From assembly GCA_947367845.1 (NCBI GenBank), contig CANBES010000010.1:1-60284 (forward strand): 60,284 bases of DNA. The letters are read 5' to 3'. Below, piece after piece: positions 35,026 to 43,582 of this stretch. Below the pieces are notes generated by a model. The model had not been told where the DNA came from, did not search any database, and saw only the letters and a list, made by a program, of their open reading frames with translations. The translations under genes and the position numbers were made by a program. The stretch is from an uncultured Clostridium sp. (GTDB lineage Bacteria; Bacillota; Clostridia; TANB77; CAG-508). Every line of letters starts with the position of its first letter. Positions within the stretch are counted from its first letter, which is position 1.

Positions 35026-35879
35026 ATTTTATTATAAACTTCTTTTATTACATAATATCTTTGCCTAATAACATTTTTATAAAACTCTTTTCTTGCTTTT
35101 GCCATACACTCTATTTCATCAATAAAACCTTCAATTTCAGCTAAATTAATATTATTAAAAACTCTAACTATTGCATTATTGCACTCTTCATTTTTCATGT
35201 CTTTTACATATGACATATAATTGATTTTCTTACCATTTTCTTTTAAACAAGAATAACAATTTATAGCTAAGTTCTTTACTTCCACATCGTTCAATTTCTC
35301 AATTTGTTTATCGTCTAGCATAGGATTTAAACAAGAGCCACAATCATATATTGGCGAAAATTCTACCTTACCGTTTTTTATATTTAGCATAAATCCCCAG
35401 TTCCCATTATGTCTATCTGTATTACCAATTATACTGTCAACTATAAACATATTCCAAAACATTTTCTTTGTTTCTTCTACATTTATTAATTTCTCACTTT
35501 CTTCTATAACTTCCATTATATCAGATATTTCTGTTTCAATTTTTTTATCTGGATTTGAACTCAATGCTAAGTTTTCAAATTCATATAAACTTTCTATATC
35601 ATTATTAAAGTCTTCACATGCACATACTATTTTTTCTTTTTCATTGTATATGTACGTACCTAGCACCGTATTTTGCGTTTTGAAACCTGCCATTTTAAAT
35701 ATATTGCTACCTACATATTCTGAAAATGCGTTATTTATGTATGATACATTTCTGTTTTTTTCTCTTATTGGGTCTGGAAATTTTACTAGATATTTCTTTC
35801 CATTATAGATTAGTGTTTTCTTTTTTTCTGAACCTTTATAATTGTTAAATTGTTCTGTACATTTTGTAAAATCTATCAT
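35010..35879 (-). CDS. HipA-like protein kinase domain protein
   Basis: The central and C-terminal parts match HipA/CtkA-type kinases: a catalytic loop in DSIIGNTDRHNGNWGFM and a metal-binding DCGSCLNP segment. An N-terminal YLVKFPDP may be the ATP-binding strand. It has 289 residues, shorter than HipA (about 440), and there is no adjacent HipB-type gene, so it is probably not a classic toxin-antitoxin pair. The substrate is unknown. Confidence 0.72.
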   Translation of the reverse strand: MIDFTKCTEQFNNYKGSEKKKTLIYNGKKYLVKFPDPIREKNRNVSYINNAFSEYVGSNIFKMAGFKTQNTVLGTYIYNEKEKIVCACEDFNNDIESLYEFENLALSSNPDKKIETEISDIMEVIEESEKLINVEETKKMFWNMFIVDSIIGNTDRHNGNWGFMLNIKNGKVEFSPIYDCGSCLNPMLDDKQIEKLNDVEVKNLAINCYSCLKENGKKINYMSYVKDMKNEECNNAIVRVFNNINLAEIEGFIDEIECMAKARKEFYKNVIRQRYYVIKEVYNKIKRSI

Positions 35880-35947
35880 TTCTTTTCTCCTATTTTTTCT
35901 TATATAACAATAATATCATATTTACCTTTAATGTCAACCTATATCCT

Positions 35948-37063
35948 TCAATTTTTAGGGTGTTTTTGGGGACAGTCCTTAAAAGCACCTTTAACAGGAA
36001 TTAAAAACAATGCCCCAACTATAATTGGCAAATAGAAAGTATACATTCTCCAAAATAGAATAGACATATTAATTGTACCTTCTTTAAAAATTGATTGGAA
36101 CAACAAATAAAATCCACCTTCTGCCCCAAGACCTGAACCTGGTGTCGGTATAAACATCATTATCAATAGTAACACTGCTTGCGTTGGGATGATTTGCCAA
36201 AATGTTACTCCACTATTTCCAAATGCTTTATATACCATATATGTTATTGAGTAATATGCAAAGCTTTGAATTGTAGCAGAAATAAACATTTTTAAGACCA
36301 TTTTCTTTTCTTGTTTCATATATAAGAATTGTTCTCTAAAATTATCTATACTCTTGTCTAACTTTTCTATTGTTTTGTCTGGATGTTTTAATATGTGTAT
36401 TTTTCCTAGAAATTTTATTATTGGTGTTGTAAAAAATGTTATTATTTTTTTCTTAATTCCTACCAAAATTACAGCAACAATAGCTAGTATATTTACACTA
36501 ACTCCTGCAATTGCTACCCAGATGTATTGTTGCATCAGTTCTGCAAAAAATTGAAATTCAAATAATACTACTACTATTGTGCTTACTACTAAAGCTGTTT
36601 GCGTAATTATGAATTTCATTGCCATTGCTGATAATGAGTCACTTACTCTCTTTCCTGTTTTACTTAATTCATATGCTTGCATTGGTTGACCACCTGATGC
36701 AAATGGCGTTATATTATTAAATAATTGTCCTATCATTGTTACTTTGAATGCGTTCTTTAATGTTTGTTTTTTGTACATTCTTTTTAGCGGAATGTATAGT
36801 GTAATTGCATCACAAATCCAATTTATTCCTAGACATACTATTCCTAGCATTACCCATTTGTAATCAACGCTTTTTAGCACTTGTATTATGTTTTCTATCC
36901 CATCAACACTGAACATATATATTAGCAATCCTATAAATATTACTAATATTAATGTGAAGTTTATTGTTGCCATTTTTTTGTTGATTGGCTTTTTTTCTTG
37001 TAATTGCTCGTTTTCTATTTTTTGTTCTTCCAATTTTCCACTCTCCATAATTATTTTTTCCAA
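35948..37063 (-). CDS. Lysylphosphatidylglycerol synthase TM-domain (flippase-like) protein
   Basis: Integral membrane protein of the UPF0104/YbhN-AglD type, with about eight membrane segments, a QLFNNITPFASGGQPMQAYELSK motif and FIPTPGSGLGAEGGF. The catalytic GNAT-like domain of MprF is absent. The start may be at 37063 (TTG) or 37048 (ATG); neither RBS is strong. The last ten residues (DCPQKHPKN region) are encoded by a degenerate GGGGACAG repeat at 35959-35979, so the C-terminus looks extended by an element. Confidence 0.78.
   Translation of the reverse strand: MEKIIMESGKLEEQKIENEQLQEKKPINKKMATINFTLILVIFIGLLIYMFSVDGIENIIQVLKSVDYKWVMLGIVCLGINWICDAITLYIPLKRMYKKQTLKNAFKVTMIGQLFNNITPFASGGQPMQAYELSKTGKRVSDSLSAMAMKFIITQTALVVSTIVVVLFEFQFFAELMQQYIWVAIAGVSVNILAIVAVILVGIKKKIITFFTTPIIKFLGKIHILKHPDKTIEKLDKSIDNFREQFLYMKQEKKMVLKMFISATIQSFAYYSITYMVYKAFGNSGVTFWQIIPTQAVLLLIMMFIPTPGSGLGAEGGFYLLFQSIFKEGTINMSILFWRMYTFYLPIIVGALFLIPVKGAFKDCPQKHPKN
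35959..35979 (+). repeat. Degenerate class A repeat inside a coding sequence end
   Basis: GGTGTTTTTGGGGACAGTCC on the plus strand resembles the class A left half. Read on the minus strand it encodes the tail of the flippase-like protein just before its stop. Confidence 0.55.
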
Positions 37064-37092
37064 TTATATCATATATAACATAGAAAAAACAG

Positions 37093-37117
37093 AAAAACAA
37101 GCTAAAAATTTAGCTTG
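37093..37117 (-). terminator. Intrinsic terminator after the ferredoxin gene
   Basis: CAAGCTAAA and TTTAGCTTG form a stem followed by TTTTTC on the minus strand, downstream of the class D repeat. Confidence 0.8.
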
Positions 37118-37137
37118 CCTAACAATTTTTTTAAAGA

Positions 37138-37188
37138 TGTGTCCCAAAGTGGACAAAATGTCCATTTGGAAACGTCCCCAATGGGACA
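37138..37188 (-). repeat. Class D hairpin repeat abutting the ferredoxin stop
   Basis: The ferredoxin TAA is followed at once by TGTCCCATTGGGGACG on the minus strand. The outer arms TGTCCCA/TGGGACA enclose an inner TGGACAAAATGTCCA palindrome, matching the unit at 22137. Confidence 0.8.
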
Positions 37189-37359
37189 TTATTCCTCAAC
37201 TGGTGCTTCTACTGGGCAAACACCTGCGCAAGTACCACAGCTAATGCAAGCTGATTGGTCTATTACGAATTTATCATCACCTTGTGATATGCATCCTACT
37301 GGACATTCTGCTGCACATGCTCCACAAGATATACATTTATCTGTAATTTTATATGCCAT
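37189..37359 (-). CDS. 2[4Fe-4S] ferredoxin
   Basis: Small electron carrier. Two clusters (CISCGACAAECP and CISCGTCAGVCP) fill the 56 residues. The start ATG at 37359 follows GGGAGGTGAAAAAA and overlaps the ricT end by 11 bases. A likely partner of the pyruvate:ferredoxin oxidoreductase. Confidence 0.95.
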   Translation of the reverse strand: MAYKITDKCISCGACAAECPVGCISQGDDKFVIDQSACISCGTCAGVCPVEAPVEE

Positions 37360-38212
37360 TTTTTTCACCTCCCGCAACTTTATCATTTCTAACTATTTCA
37401 TCTGCTTTATATTTTCTATAAAAATATCCATCATCATCTTTTATTTTTACTCTTACTATTTCTTTTAGAGTTTCTACGCCGTCTACTTCACCTACTCCAT
37501 CTGGTGTTTTTACTTTTTCACCAACTTCAGGTAATCTTGATAGTTTTTCTTCATATACTTCGTTTTCATATTTTAAGCAACACATTAGTCTACCACAGTT
37601 TCCTGAAATTTTTGAAGGATTTAGTGATATGTTTTGTTCTTTTGCCATTTTTATTGTTACTGCATCAAAGTCACTTAAGAATGTGCAACAGCAAAGTTCT
37701 CTACCACAAACTCCGTTTCCACCTATTCTTTTTACTTCATCTCTTACGCCTATTTGACGTAGTTCTATTCTTGTTTTATATATTGATGCTAGGTCTTTTA
37801 CTAAGTCTCTAAAGTCTACTCTTCCATCTGCTATAAAGAAGAATAACATTTTACTGTCGTCAAATTTGCATTCAACATCTGTTAACTGCATATCTAACTT
37901 GTGTTCTTTTATTTTCTTTTGACATATTTTATATGCTTCTTTTTCTATTCTTCTACATTCGTCGTAACGTTTGTTATCTCTATTGTTTGCTAACCTTACT
38001 ACTTTTTTTAGTGGTTCTATTATTTTTTCGTCTTCTACATATCTGTTTGGTATTGCTACTTCTCCATATTCTTCGCCTTGTGCTGTTTCTACTATTACTT
38101 TGTCGCCTTTTCTTACTTTTAAGTATTTTGGATTGAAGAAATATATTTTCCCTAATTTTTTAAACCTTACTCCTATTATATTTTTCAAATAAATTCTCCC
38201 CTTTACTTGCAA
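37349..38212 (-). CDS. ricT: RicT/YaaT PSP1-domain protein
   Basis: Member of the RicT (YaaT) family. In Bacillus it works with RicA and RicF in RNA maturation and affects sporulation and biofilm formation. The 287 residues include GVRFKKLGKIYFFNP and the conserved Cys cluster GGNGVCGRELCCCTFL with CGRLMCCLKYE. It follows holB, the usual neighbour. Confidence 0.92.
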   Translation of the reverse strand: MQVKGRIYLKNIIGVRFKKLGKIYFFNPKYLKVRKGDKVIVETAQGEEYGEVAIPNRYVEDEKIIEPLKKVVRLANNRDNKRYDECRRIEKEAYKICQKKIKEHKLDMQLTDVECKFDDSKMLFFFIADGRVDFRDLVKDLASIYKTRIELRQIGVRDEVKRIGGNGVCGRELCCCTFLSDFDAVTIKMAKEQNISLNPSKISGNCGRLMCCLKYENEVYEEKLSRLPEVGEKVKTPDGVGEVDGVETLKEIVRVKIKDDDGYFYRKYKADEIVRNDKVAGGEKNGI

Positions 38213-38259
38213 TTATTTCTAAGTACTTTTATATATTCTTTTACTTAACTGCCTAATTT

Positions 38260-39108
38260 TCAAGAAATTTCTTCACATATGTTAAATAACATATTATCTA
38301 TACTCATATCATAATTTGCGTTTTGTTTCAATCTTTTTTTAGTATTTTCCACAATTTGTATACAATTTGTGTAGTCATACGCTTCTTTTGCCTTCTTTAG
38401 TAATAGTATATTCATGTAATCCAGCATTTCAAAAATTTCTTCTTTTTCTTTGTATAAAATTTCTGCTGATTTTGTTATTTCTATTAAATCTTTTGTACTT
38501 ATTTGATCTATCAATCTTTCTAAAGCTTGATAAATGTCTTCTTTGTCTTTTAAATTTATCGCTTTTCCTATGCTTCCTTGATACATTTGTAACATATTTG
38601 GAGTAATATTTTGCATTCCATAATTTTCTTGTAAATATTTTTTTAATTGTTCATCATCTATTTTGTTAAAATGTAATATCATACATCTTGATTTTATAGT
38701 TGTTAAAAATGCATTTTCATTTACACCAATTAATATTATCGTCACAAATTCAGGTGGCTCTTCAAGTGTTTTTAACAAGCAATTTTGTGCTTCACTTGTC
38801 ATTTTGTCCGCCTGATTAATTATGTAAACTTTTCTTTTTGCTCCAATTGGTTTTTCTTGCACCTTTTTTTGCATTTCTCTTATTTGCTCTATTTTGATGC
38901 TATTTCCGTCTGGTTCTATGTATAATAAATCTGGTATGTTTTCAGTGTCTTCAACTTCTAGTATTTTTATTGCAAATTCTTTTGCAATCATTTTTTTACC
39001 TATCCCAGAGATGCCTAAAAACATATAACTATGCGATATTTTGTTATTATTTATTGCTTGTTCTAACATTTTCTTTATTGGTTCATTTCCAATTACATTT
39101 TCAAACAT
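38260..39108 (-). CDS. holB: DNA polymerase III delta-prime subunit
   Basis: Clamp-loader subunit. Walker A is altered to GISGIGKKMIA; RKVYIINQADKMT and the sensor-like ALLKTLEEPPEF segment (here CLLKTLEEPPEF) are family hallmarks. It is 282 residues long. It precedes ricT, as in many Firmicutes. Confidence 0.92.
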   Translation of the reverse strand: MFENVIGNEPIKKMLEQAINNNKISHSYMFLGISGIGKKMIAKEFAIKILEVEDTENIPDLLYIEPDGNSIKIEQIREMQKKVQEKPIGAKRKVYIINQADKMTSEAQNCLLKTLEEPPEFVTIILIGVNENAFLTTIKSRCMILHFNKIDDEQLKKYLQENYGMQNITPNMLQMYQGSIGKAINLKDKEDIYQALERLIDQISTKDLIEITKSAEILYKEKEEIFEMLDYMNILLLKKAKEAYDYTNCIQIVENTKKRLKQNANYDMSIDNMLFNICEEIS

Positions 39109-39139
39109 TTAATATTCTCCTTGCTTTAGGATAGATGCT

Positions 39140-39186
39140 CCAAATGGACAAAATGTCCAAAAGGAAACGTCCCTAAATGTCCCCCC
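39140..39186 (-). repeat. Class C/D hairpin repeat overlapping the lepB end
   Basis: On the minus strand GGGGGGACATTTAGGGACG encodes the last lepB residues (WGDI) and its TAG stop, then TTTCC and a TGGACAAAATGTCCA palindrome follow. It is another case where a repeat supplies the stop codon. Confidence 0.75.
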
Positions 39187-39808
39187 ATTTGTCTAGTGGC
39201 CATATTCTTATTGCTACTGTGCTTTCGATTTTTTCTAGTGGTACACATCCAAATGCACGGCAGTCTGTACTGTGGCTACGGTTGTCTCCCATTGCAAATA
39301 CGCAGTTTTCTGGTACTACGAAGTCGTCAAATCCAACCCCGTTTCCGATTAGGTCTGTTACTATTCCTGGTTGTAGATAGGGTTCGTCTAGTTCTTGTTC
39401 GTTTATATATACTTTTCCGTCTTTTATTTGTACATGTTCTCCTGGTAAGGCTATTACTCTTTTTATAAAGCTTCTTTTTCCTATTTCTAAGAAGTTTTTT
39501 ACAAACCATTCCATTCCGCTAATTTTTTTATATTGCGCTATTGGTTCTGCGTTTTCTATTTCTGCTCTTGTGAAGCTTATTTTTTCTGGTTCTTCAAATG
39601 TTATTATTTCTCCTCTTTTAGGTAGTGTTTTTGTTGTTCTTCCCCACCTGTTTAACCAAAGTCGTTGCCCTTCTATTAGTGTGGGTTTCATTGATTCCAT
39701 TTTTACTATTGTAGGTGTTCCTATAAAATATCTAAATATCATTGCTAATGCTAATGCTATTATTATGCAATATGCCCATTCTAAAATTTCTTTTAATGAA
39801 TCGTTCAT
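39173..39808 (-). CDS. lepB: Signal peptidase I (bacterial Ser-Lys type)
   Basis: Cleaves Sec/Tat signal peptides at the outer face of the membrane. One N-terminal helix (about 8-28), the catalytic Ser in KMESMKPTL, the catalytic Lys in RSFIKRVIALPGE and the GDNRSHSTDCRAFG box are all present. It has 211 residues. It is distinct from the two SipW-like peptidases at 50411 and 53677. Confidence 0.95.
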   Translation of the reverse strand: MNDSLKEILEWAYCIIIALALAMIFRYFIGTPTIVKMESMKPTLIEGQRLWLNRWGRTTKTLPKRGEIITFEEPEKISFTRAEIENAEPIAQYKKISGMEWFVKNFLEIGKRSFIKRVIALPGEHVQIKDGKVYINEQELDEPYLQPGIVTDLIGNGVGFDDFVVPENCVFAMGDNRSHSTDCRAFGCVPLEKIESTVAIRIWPLDKWGDI

Positions 39809-39900
39809 AATATTTTCCTTTCGTTTATCTTTTATTTTTTATAATCTGTTTTCTCTTTTGCACTAATTTTTATTATACATTAATTTTCTGTTTTTTTCAA

Positions 39901-41229
39901 TTAATATTCTTCTACTTTTGTAGGAATTTTGATGACCACTTCTGTTCCTTGTCCTACAACACTTTTTATGTCTATGCTTCCACCGTTTTTGTCTAATATT
40001 TCTTTTGCTATCGAAAGTCCTAAACCTGTTCCTCCCATTTCTCTTGTACGTGCTTTGTCTACACGATAAAATCTTTCAAATATTCTGCTTAGGTCTTCTT
40101 CTGGTATTCCTATTCCATTGTCAAATATTTTGATGTATGCGTCATTATATACAAATCCTACATATATTTTTATTTCACCACCATTTGGTGTGTATTTTAT
40201 GCTGTTTGTTAATATGTTCAGCACAACTCTTTCTATGTCATATTTGTCAGCGTATACTGGTGGTACATCTGCTGTTACAAAGCTATTTACTATGTGTTCT
40301 TTTTTCTTTATTTCAATTGCTAGCTTGTCTTGGCATTTTTTTACTAAGTCTCCTAAGTCGAATAGTTCTTTTTGGGTTGATTTTTTGTTGTTATCATAAC
40401 GTGATAATGTTAATAGGTCTGTTACTAGTTTTGCCATTCTTCTTGCTTCTGTTGCTATTACATTTAAGAATTTGTCTTGTGTTTCTTTGTCATACTCTCC
40501 TTCTAGTAATGTATCTGCATATCCCATTATTGATGTGATTGGTGTTTTTAGTTCATGTGATACATCTGCTACTAATTCTTTTTGCATATTGTCTAATTTG
40601 ACATGTTCTGTTATGTCTTGAATTACTGCTATTACTCCGTCTGGTCTGTCATCTGCATCTCTAAATGGTGCAAAAAATACATTTACATATTTGTCATCAA
40701 CTTCTATTCTTTGTTCTGTTGATGTCCAGTTTTCTAGGTAAATAATTTTTTCCATATTTATATTTGGATTAAACTTGCTAAATATATCATTAAATGTGTT
40801 GTCTTCTGGTCTAATGCTCAAAAGCTTCTTTGCTGCTGGGTTTATTAATATAATTTCCCCTTCTCTGTTAAAAGCAATAATTCCATCTGTCATGTGTAAA
40901 AGTATTGTTTCTATTTGATTTTTTTGTGTAGTTTCTTCACTTTCTATCATCTTGTTTCGTGGATATATTATGTATTTAGATAAATATGCAGAAATTAATA
41001 TTCCTGATATTATAAATATCACAATTGAAATCCCTAATGCTATTTCTGCACTTATTTGCAAGTTTTCCAATTGTCCTATTGCTTGTCCAACATTTATTAT
41101 TTGTTCATTATCAATTTTAGAAACTATATCGCTTAATGAACAAATATAAAATGCTCCTAATCCACCAATTAGTGTTATTCCCACTAAAAAGAATATTAGT
41201 ATTACTTTTCCTTGTATGTTTTTTAACAT
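39901..41229 (-). CDS. Sensor histidine kinase, WalK/PhoR-like
   Basis: Two membrane segments (about 8-28 and 58-80) flank a short external loop. A PAS domain (about 105-210, GIIAFNREGEIILINPAAKKLL), an H-box ADVSHELKTPITSIMGYAD, an N-box NILTNSIKYTP and G-boxes DNGIGI and GGTGLGLSI follow, in 442 residues. No response regulator gene lies beside it. Placed after murG, a cell-envelope signal is plausible. Confidence 0.88.
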   Translation of the reverse strand: MLKNIQGKVILIFFLVGITLIGGLGAFYICSLSDIVSKIDNEQIINVGQAIGQLENLQISAEIALGISIVIFIISGILISAYLSKYIIYPRNKMIESEETTQKNQIETILLHMTDGIIAFNREGEIILINPAAKKLLSIRPEDNTFNDIFSKFNPNINMEKIIYLENWTSTEQRIEVDDKYVNVFFAPFRDADDRPDGVIAVIQDITEHVKLDNMQKELVADVSHELKTPITSIMGYADTLLEGEYDKETQDKFLNVIATEARRMAKLVTDLLTLSRYDNNKKSTQKELFDLGDLVKKCQDKLAIEIKKKEHIVNSFVTADVPPVYADKYDIERVVLNILTNSIKYTPNGGEIKIYVGFVYNDAYIKIFDNGIGIPEEDLSRIFERFYRVDKARTREMGGTGLGLSIAKEILDKNGGSIDIKSVVGQGTEVVIKIPTKVEEY

Positions 41230-41238
41230 TTTCTACCT

Positions 41239-42354
41239 CTATTTTACTAATTTTTTAATTTCTTCATAAATTGTCTCTTCTGCATTTGTTGTTGAAATTT
41301 TTAGCGCATTTTGACCCATTTTTTTCATATGTTCTTTATCTGATATAATCTCTTGTATTTCTCTACTTAAAGTATCTCCACACATATTGTCATTTAAAAT
41401 AATTTTTGCTGCTCCTATATTTTCTAATGCTTTTGCATTGTATAGTTGATGGTCATGGCTTACATTTGGTAGTGGTACTAAAATTGCTGGTTTTCCTAAA
41501 TTAGATATTTCTGTTATTGTCATTGCTCCACTTCTTGCCACAATTACATCTACAACATTCATTAGTTCTTCCATATTGTATATGTATGGAATTACTTTCA
41601 TTTTTGGAATATTGTTTATATTAATATGTAATGTTTCCATTTCTTCTTTTATAATATCATATTGTTTTGGTCCTGTCGCCCAAATTACTTGATAGTTGCT
41701 GTTTTGCTTTTTTCTTACCATTTCTAAAATAGCATCATTTATTCTTTTTGCTCCTTGACTACCACCAAATACTAAAACTATTGGTTCTTCTTCATTTAAA
41801 CCAATTTCTTTTATTATTTTTGTTGTTTGTTCTTTTGAGTAATCTTTTTTAGTTATTTTTACTGGTGTTCCTGTAAATACTACATTTTTAGCTTTTTTTA
41901 TTCTTGGTATAGCATCTTTAAATGATACCAAAATTGTGTCTGTTTTCTTAGCTAACATTTTTATTGCTTTTCCTGGAAATGCGTTGCTTTCGTGTAATAG
42001 TGTTGGTATTTTTAAGCTGTGTGCTGCTGATATTGTTGCCCCACAAATATATCCACCTGTTCCTATTACTATGTCTGGTTTAAATTCTTTTATTATTTCT
42101 TTTGCTTCTCCATATCCTTTTAATGTTTTGTACATTTTTTGAATATTTTCTACTGATATTTTTTTGCTTAATCCATAAGCTTCTATTGTTTTCAATTCAT
42201 ATCCTGCTCTTGGAACTAGGTCATTTTCTAGTCCCCTTGTTGTACCTATAAATATTATTTTTGAATCTTTTTGTTCTGCTTTTATTTTATTAGCAATGGC
42301 AATCCCTGGATTTATATGGCCTGCCGTTCCTGCTGCTGCTATAATAACTCTCAT
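41239..42354 (-). CDS. murG: UDP-GlcNAc:lipid I GlcNAc transferase
   Basis: Makes lipid II at the inner membrane face. It shows AAAGTAGHINPGIAIANKI, GTGGYICG, the donor-site VFGGSQGAKRINDAI and VIARSGAMTITEIS. The length of 371 residues is normal. If ftsW is read with its +1 shift, ftsW ends 55 bases before this start; unshifted, ftsW would overlap murG by 65 bases. Confidence 0.96.
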   Translation of the reverse strand: MRVIIAAAGTAGHINPGIAIANKIKAEQKDSKIIFIGTTRGLENDLVPRAGYELKTIEAYGLSKKISVENIQKMYKTLKGYGEAKEIIKEFKPDIVIGTGGYICGATISAAHSLKIPTLLHESNAFPGKAIKMLAKKTDTILVSFKDAIPRIKKAKNVVFTGTPVKITKKDYSKEQTTKIIKEIGLNEEEPIVLVFGGSQGAKRINDAILEMVRKKQNSNYQVIWATGPKQYDIIKEEMETLHININNIPKMKVIPYIYNMEELMNVVDVIVARSGAMTITEISNLGKPAILVPLPNVSHDHQLYNAKALENIGAAKIILNDNMCGDTLSREIQEIISDKEHMKKMGQNALKISTTNAEETIYEEIKKLVK

Positions 42355-42408
42355 TTAGTTTCTCCTTTTCTTTATTGTTTTGCTGTCTATATTTCATTAT
42401 TTGTAATT

Positions 42409-43543
42409 CTATTGTTTTGCTGCCGCCCTTGAGATGTTTAATAATACTCCCATTTCGCAAAGTAGTATAAATAATGCTGTACCTCCGGTAACTAAAGAAT
42501 GGTAGTGGCATTCCTGTTGCTGGCATAGATGATGTAACAACTGCTATATTTATAATAACTTGTATTCCAACTAATGCAGTTATTCCAACAGCTATTAAGC
42601 TACCAAACATGTCTGGTGCTCTCATTGCTATTAAAATGCCTCTCCATATAAAAATTGCAAATAAAATTAATACTACCGCACAACCTATGAACCCTAGTTC
42701 TTCTCCTAAGATTGAAAATATAAAGTCATTGTGTGGTTCTGGTATATATAGATATTTTTGTTTACTATCTCCTAATCCTACTCCAAATAATCCACCTGAA
42801 CCTATTGCATACAAACTTTGTATAACTTGCCACCCATCTCCTGTTGCGTCTTTCCATGGGTCTAAGAATGTAATGACTCTTTGTAATCTATATGGAGCTG
42901 CTATTATTAGTGCTGTAAGTATTGGTACTCCTGCTGTTGCTCCTGTTGCTGCAAAATGTGTAAATTTACATCCTGCCATTATCATCATTATTGAACAAAT
43001 TCCTATAATTACTACTGATGAACTTAAGTGTGGCTCTAGTATAAGTAATCCTATTATAGGTAGCACTAATACAATATGTTTTAAAAATCCTTTTCCATAT
43101 TTATCTAAATCATCTCTATTTTTTACTAATATTCCTGCATAGAAAATTATCATTAACATCTTTACCATTTCTGATGGTTGAATTGTTAATGTTCTTGTTA
43201 TTGAAATCCACCTTTTTGCTCCATTTGTTTCAGTTCCTATAACTAGTACTGCTGCTAACAAAATTAATGATATCCACCATGCATGTTTATAAAACTTTTG
43301 ATAAAATCTATAATCTATTTTGGAAATGAATAACATTGCTATTATTCCTAATATCGCAAACAATAATTGTTTTGAAAAGAATGAATAGCTATCTCCAAAT
43401 TGCGAAAGTGCAGATGGTGAACTTGCTGATAACACCATTACTAGACCAATTCCAAGCAATAACAATATTGTAATCAATAATGTAAAATCAAATGGATTAT
43501 TTAAAAACTTTGAAAAAGTTTTTTCTTTTCTGGTTTTTGCCAT
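42409..43543 (-). CDS. ftsW: Lipid II polymerase FtsW (SEDS family), with a +1 frameshift at CGG
   Basis: Septal peptidoglycan polymerase with ten membrane segments. PFDFTLLITILLLLGIGLVMVLSASS, WKDATGDGWQVIQSLYAIGSGGLFGVGLG and PEPHNDFIFSILGEELGFIG are clear. The near-universal PFFSYGG motif is broken: AGT TAC CGG AGG. Dropping the C of CGG (42487) gives SYGGTALFILLCEMGVLLNISRAAAKQ and a stop at 42409, a typical FtsW end and 377 residues. Unshifted reading instead produces an unrelated polar tail to 42290 inside murG. Confidence 0.93.
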
Positions 43544-43582
43544 TTATTTTTTCTCTCCTTAACTTTTGTTTCTACTATAATT

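Noticed and set aside
35010..35879. HipBA toxin-antitoxin module
   Set aside because: No HTH partner gene adjoins the HipA-like gene; the XRE gene at 59022 is 23 kb away.
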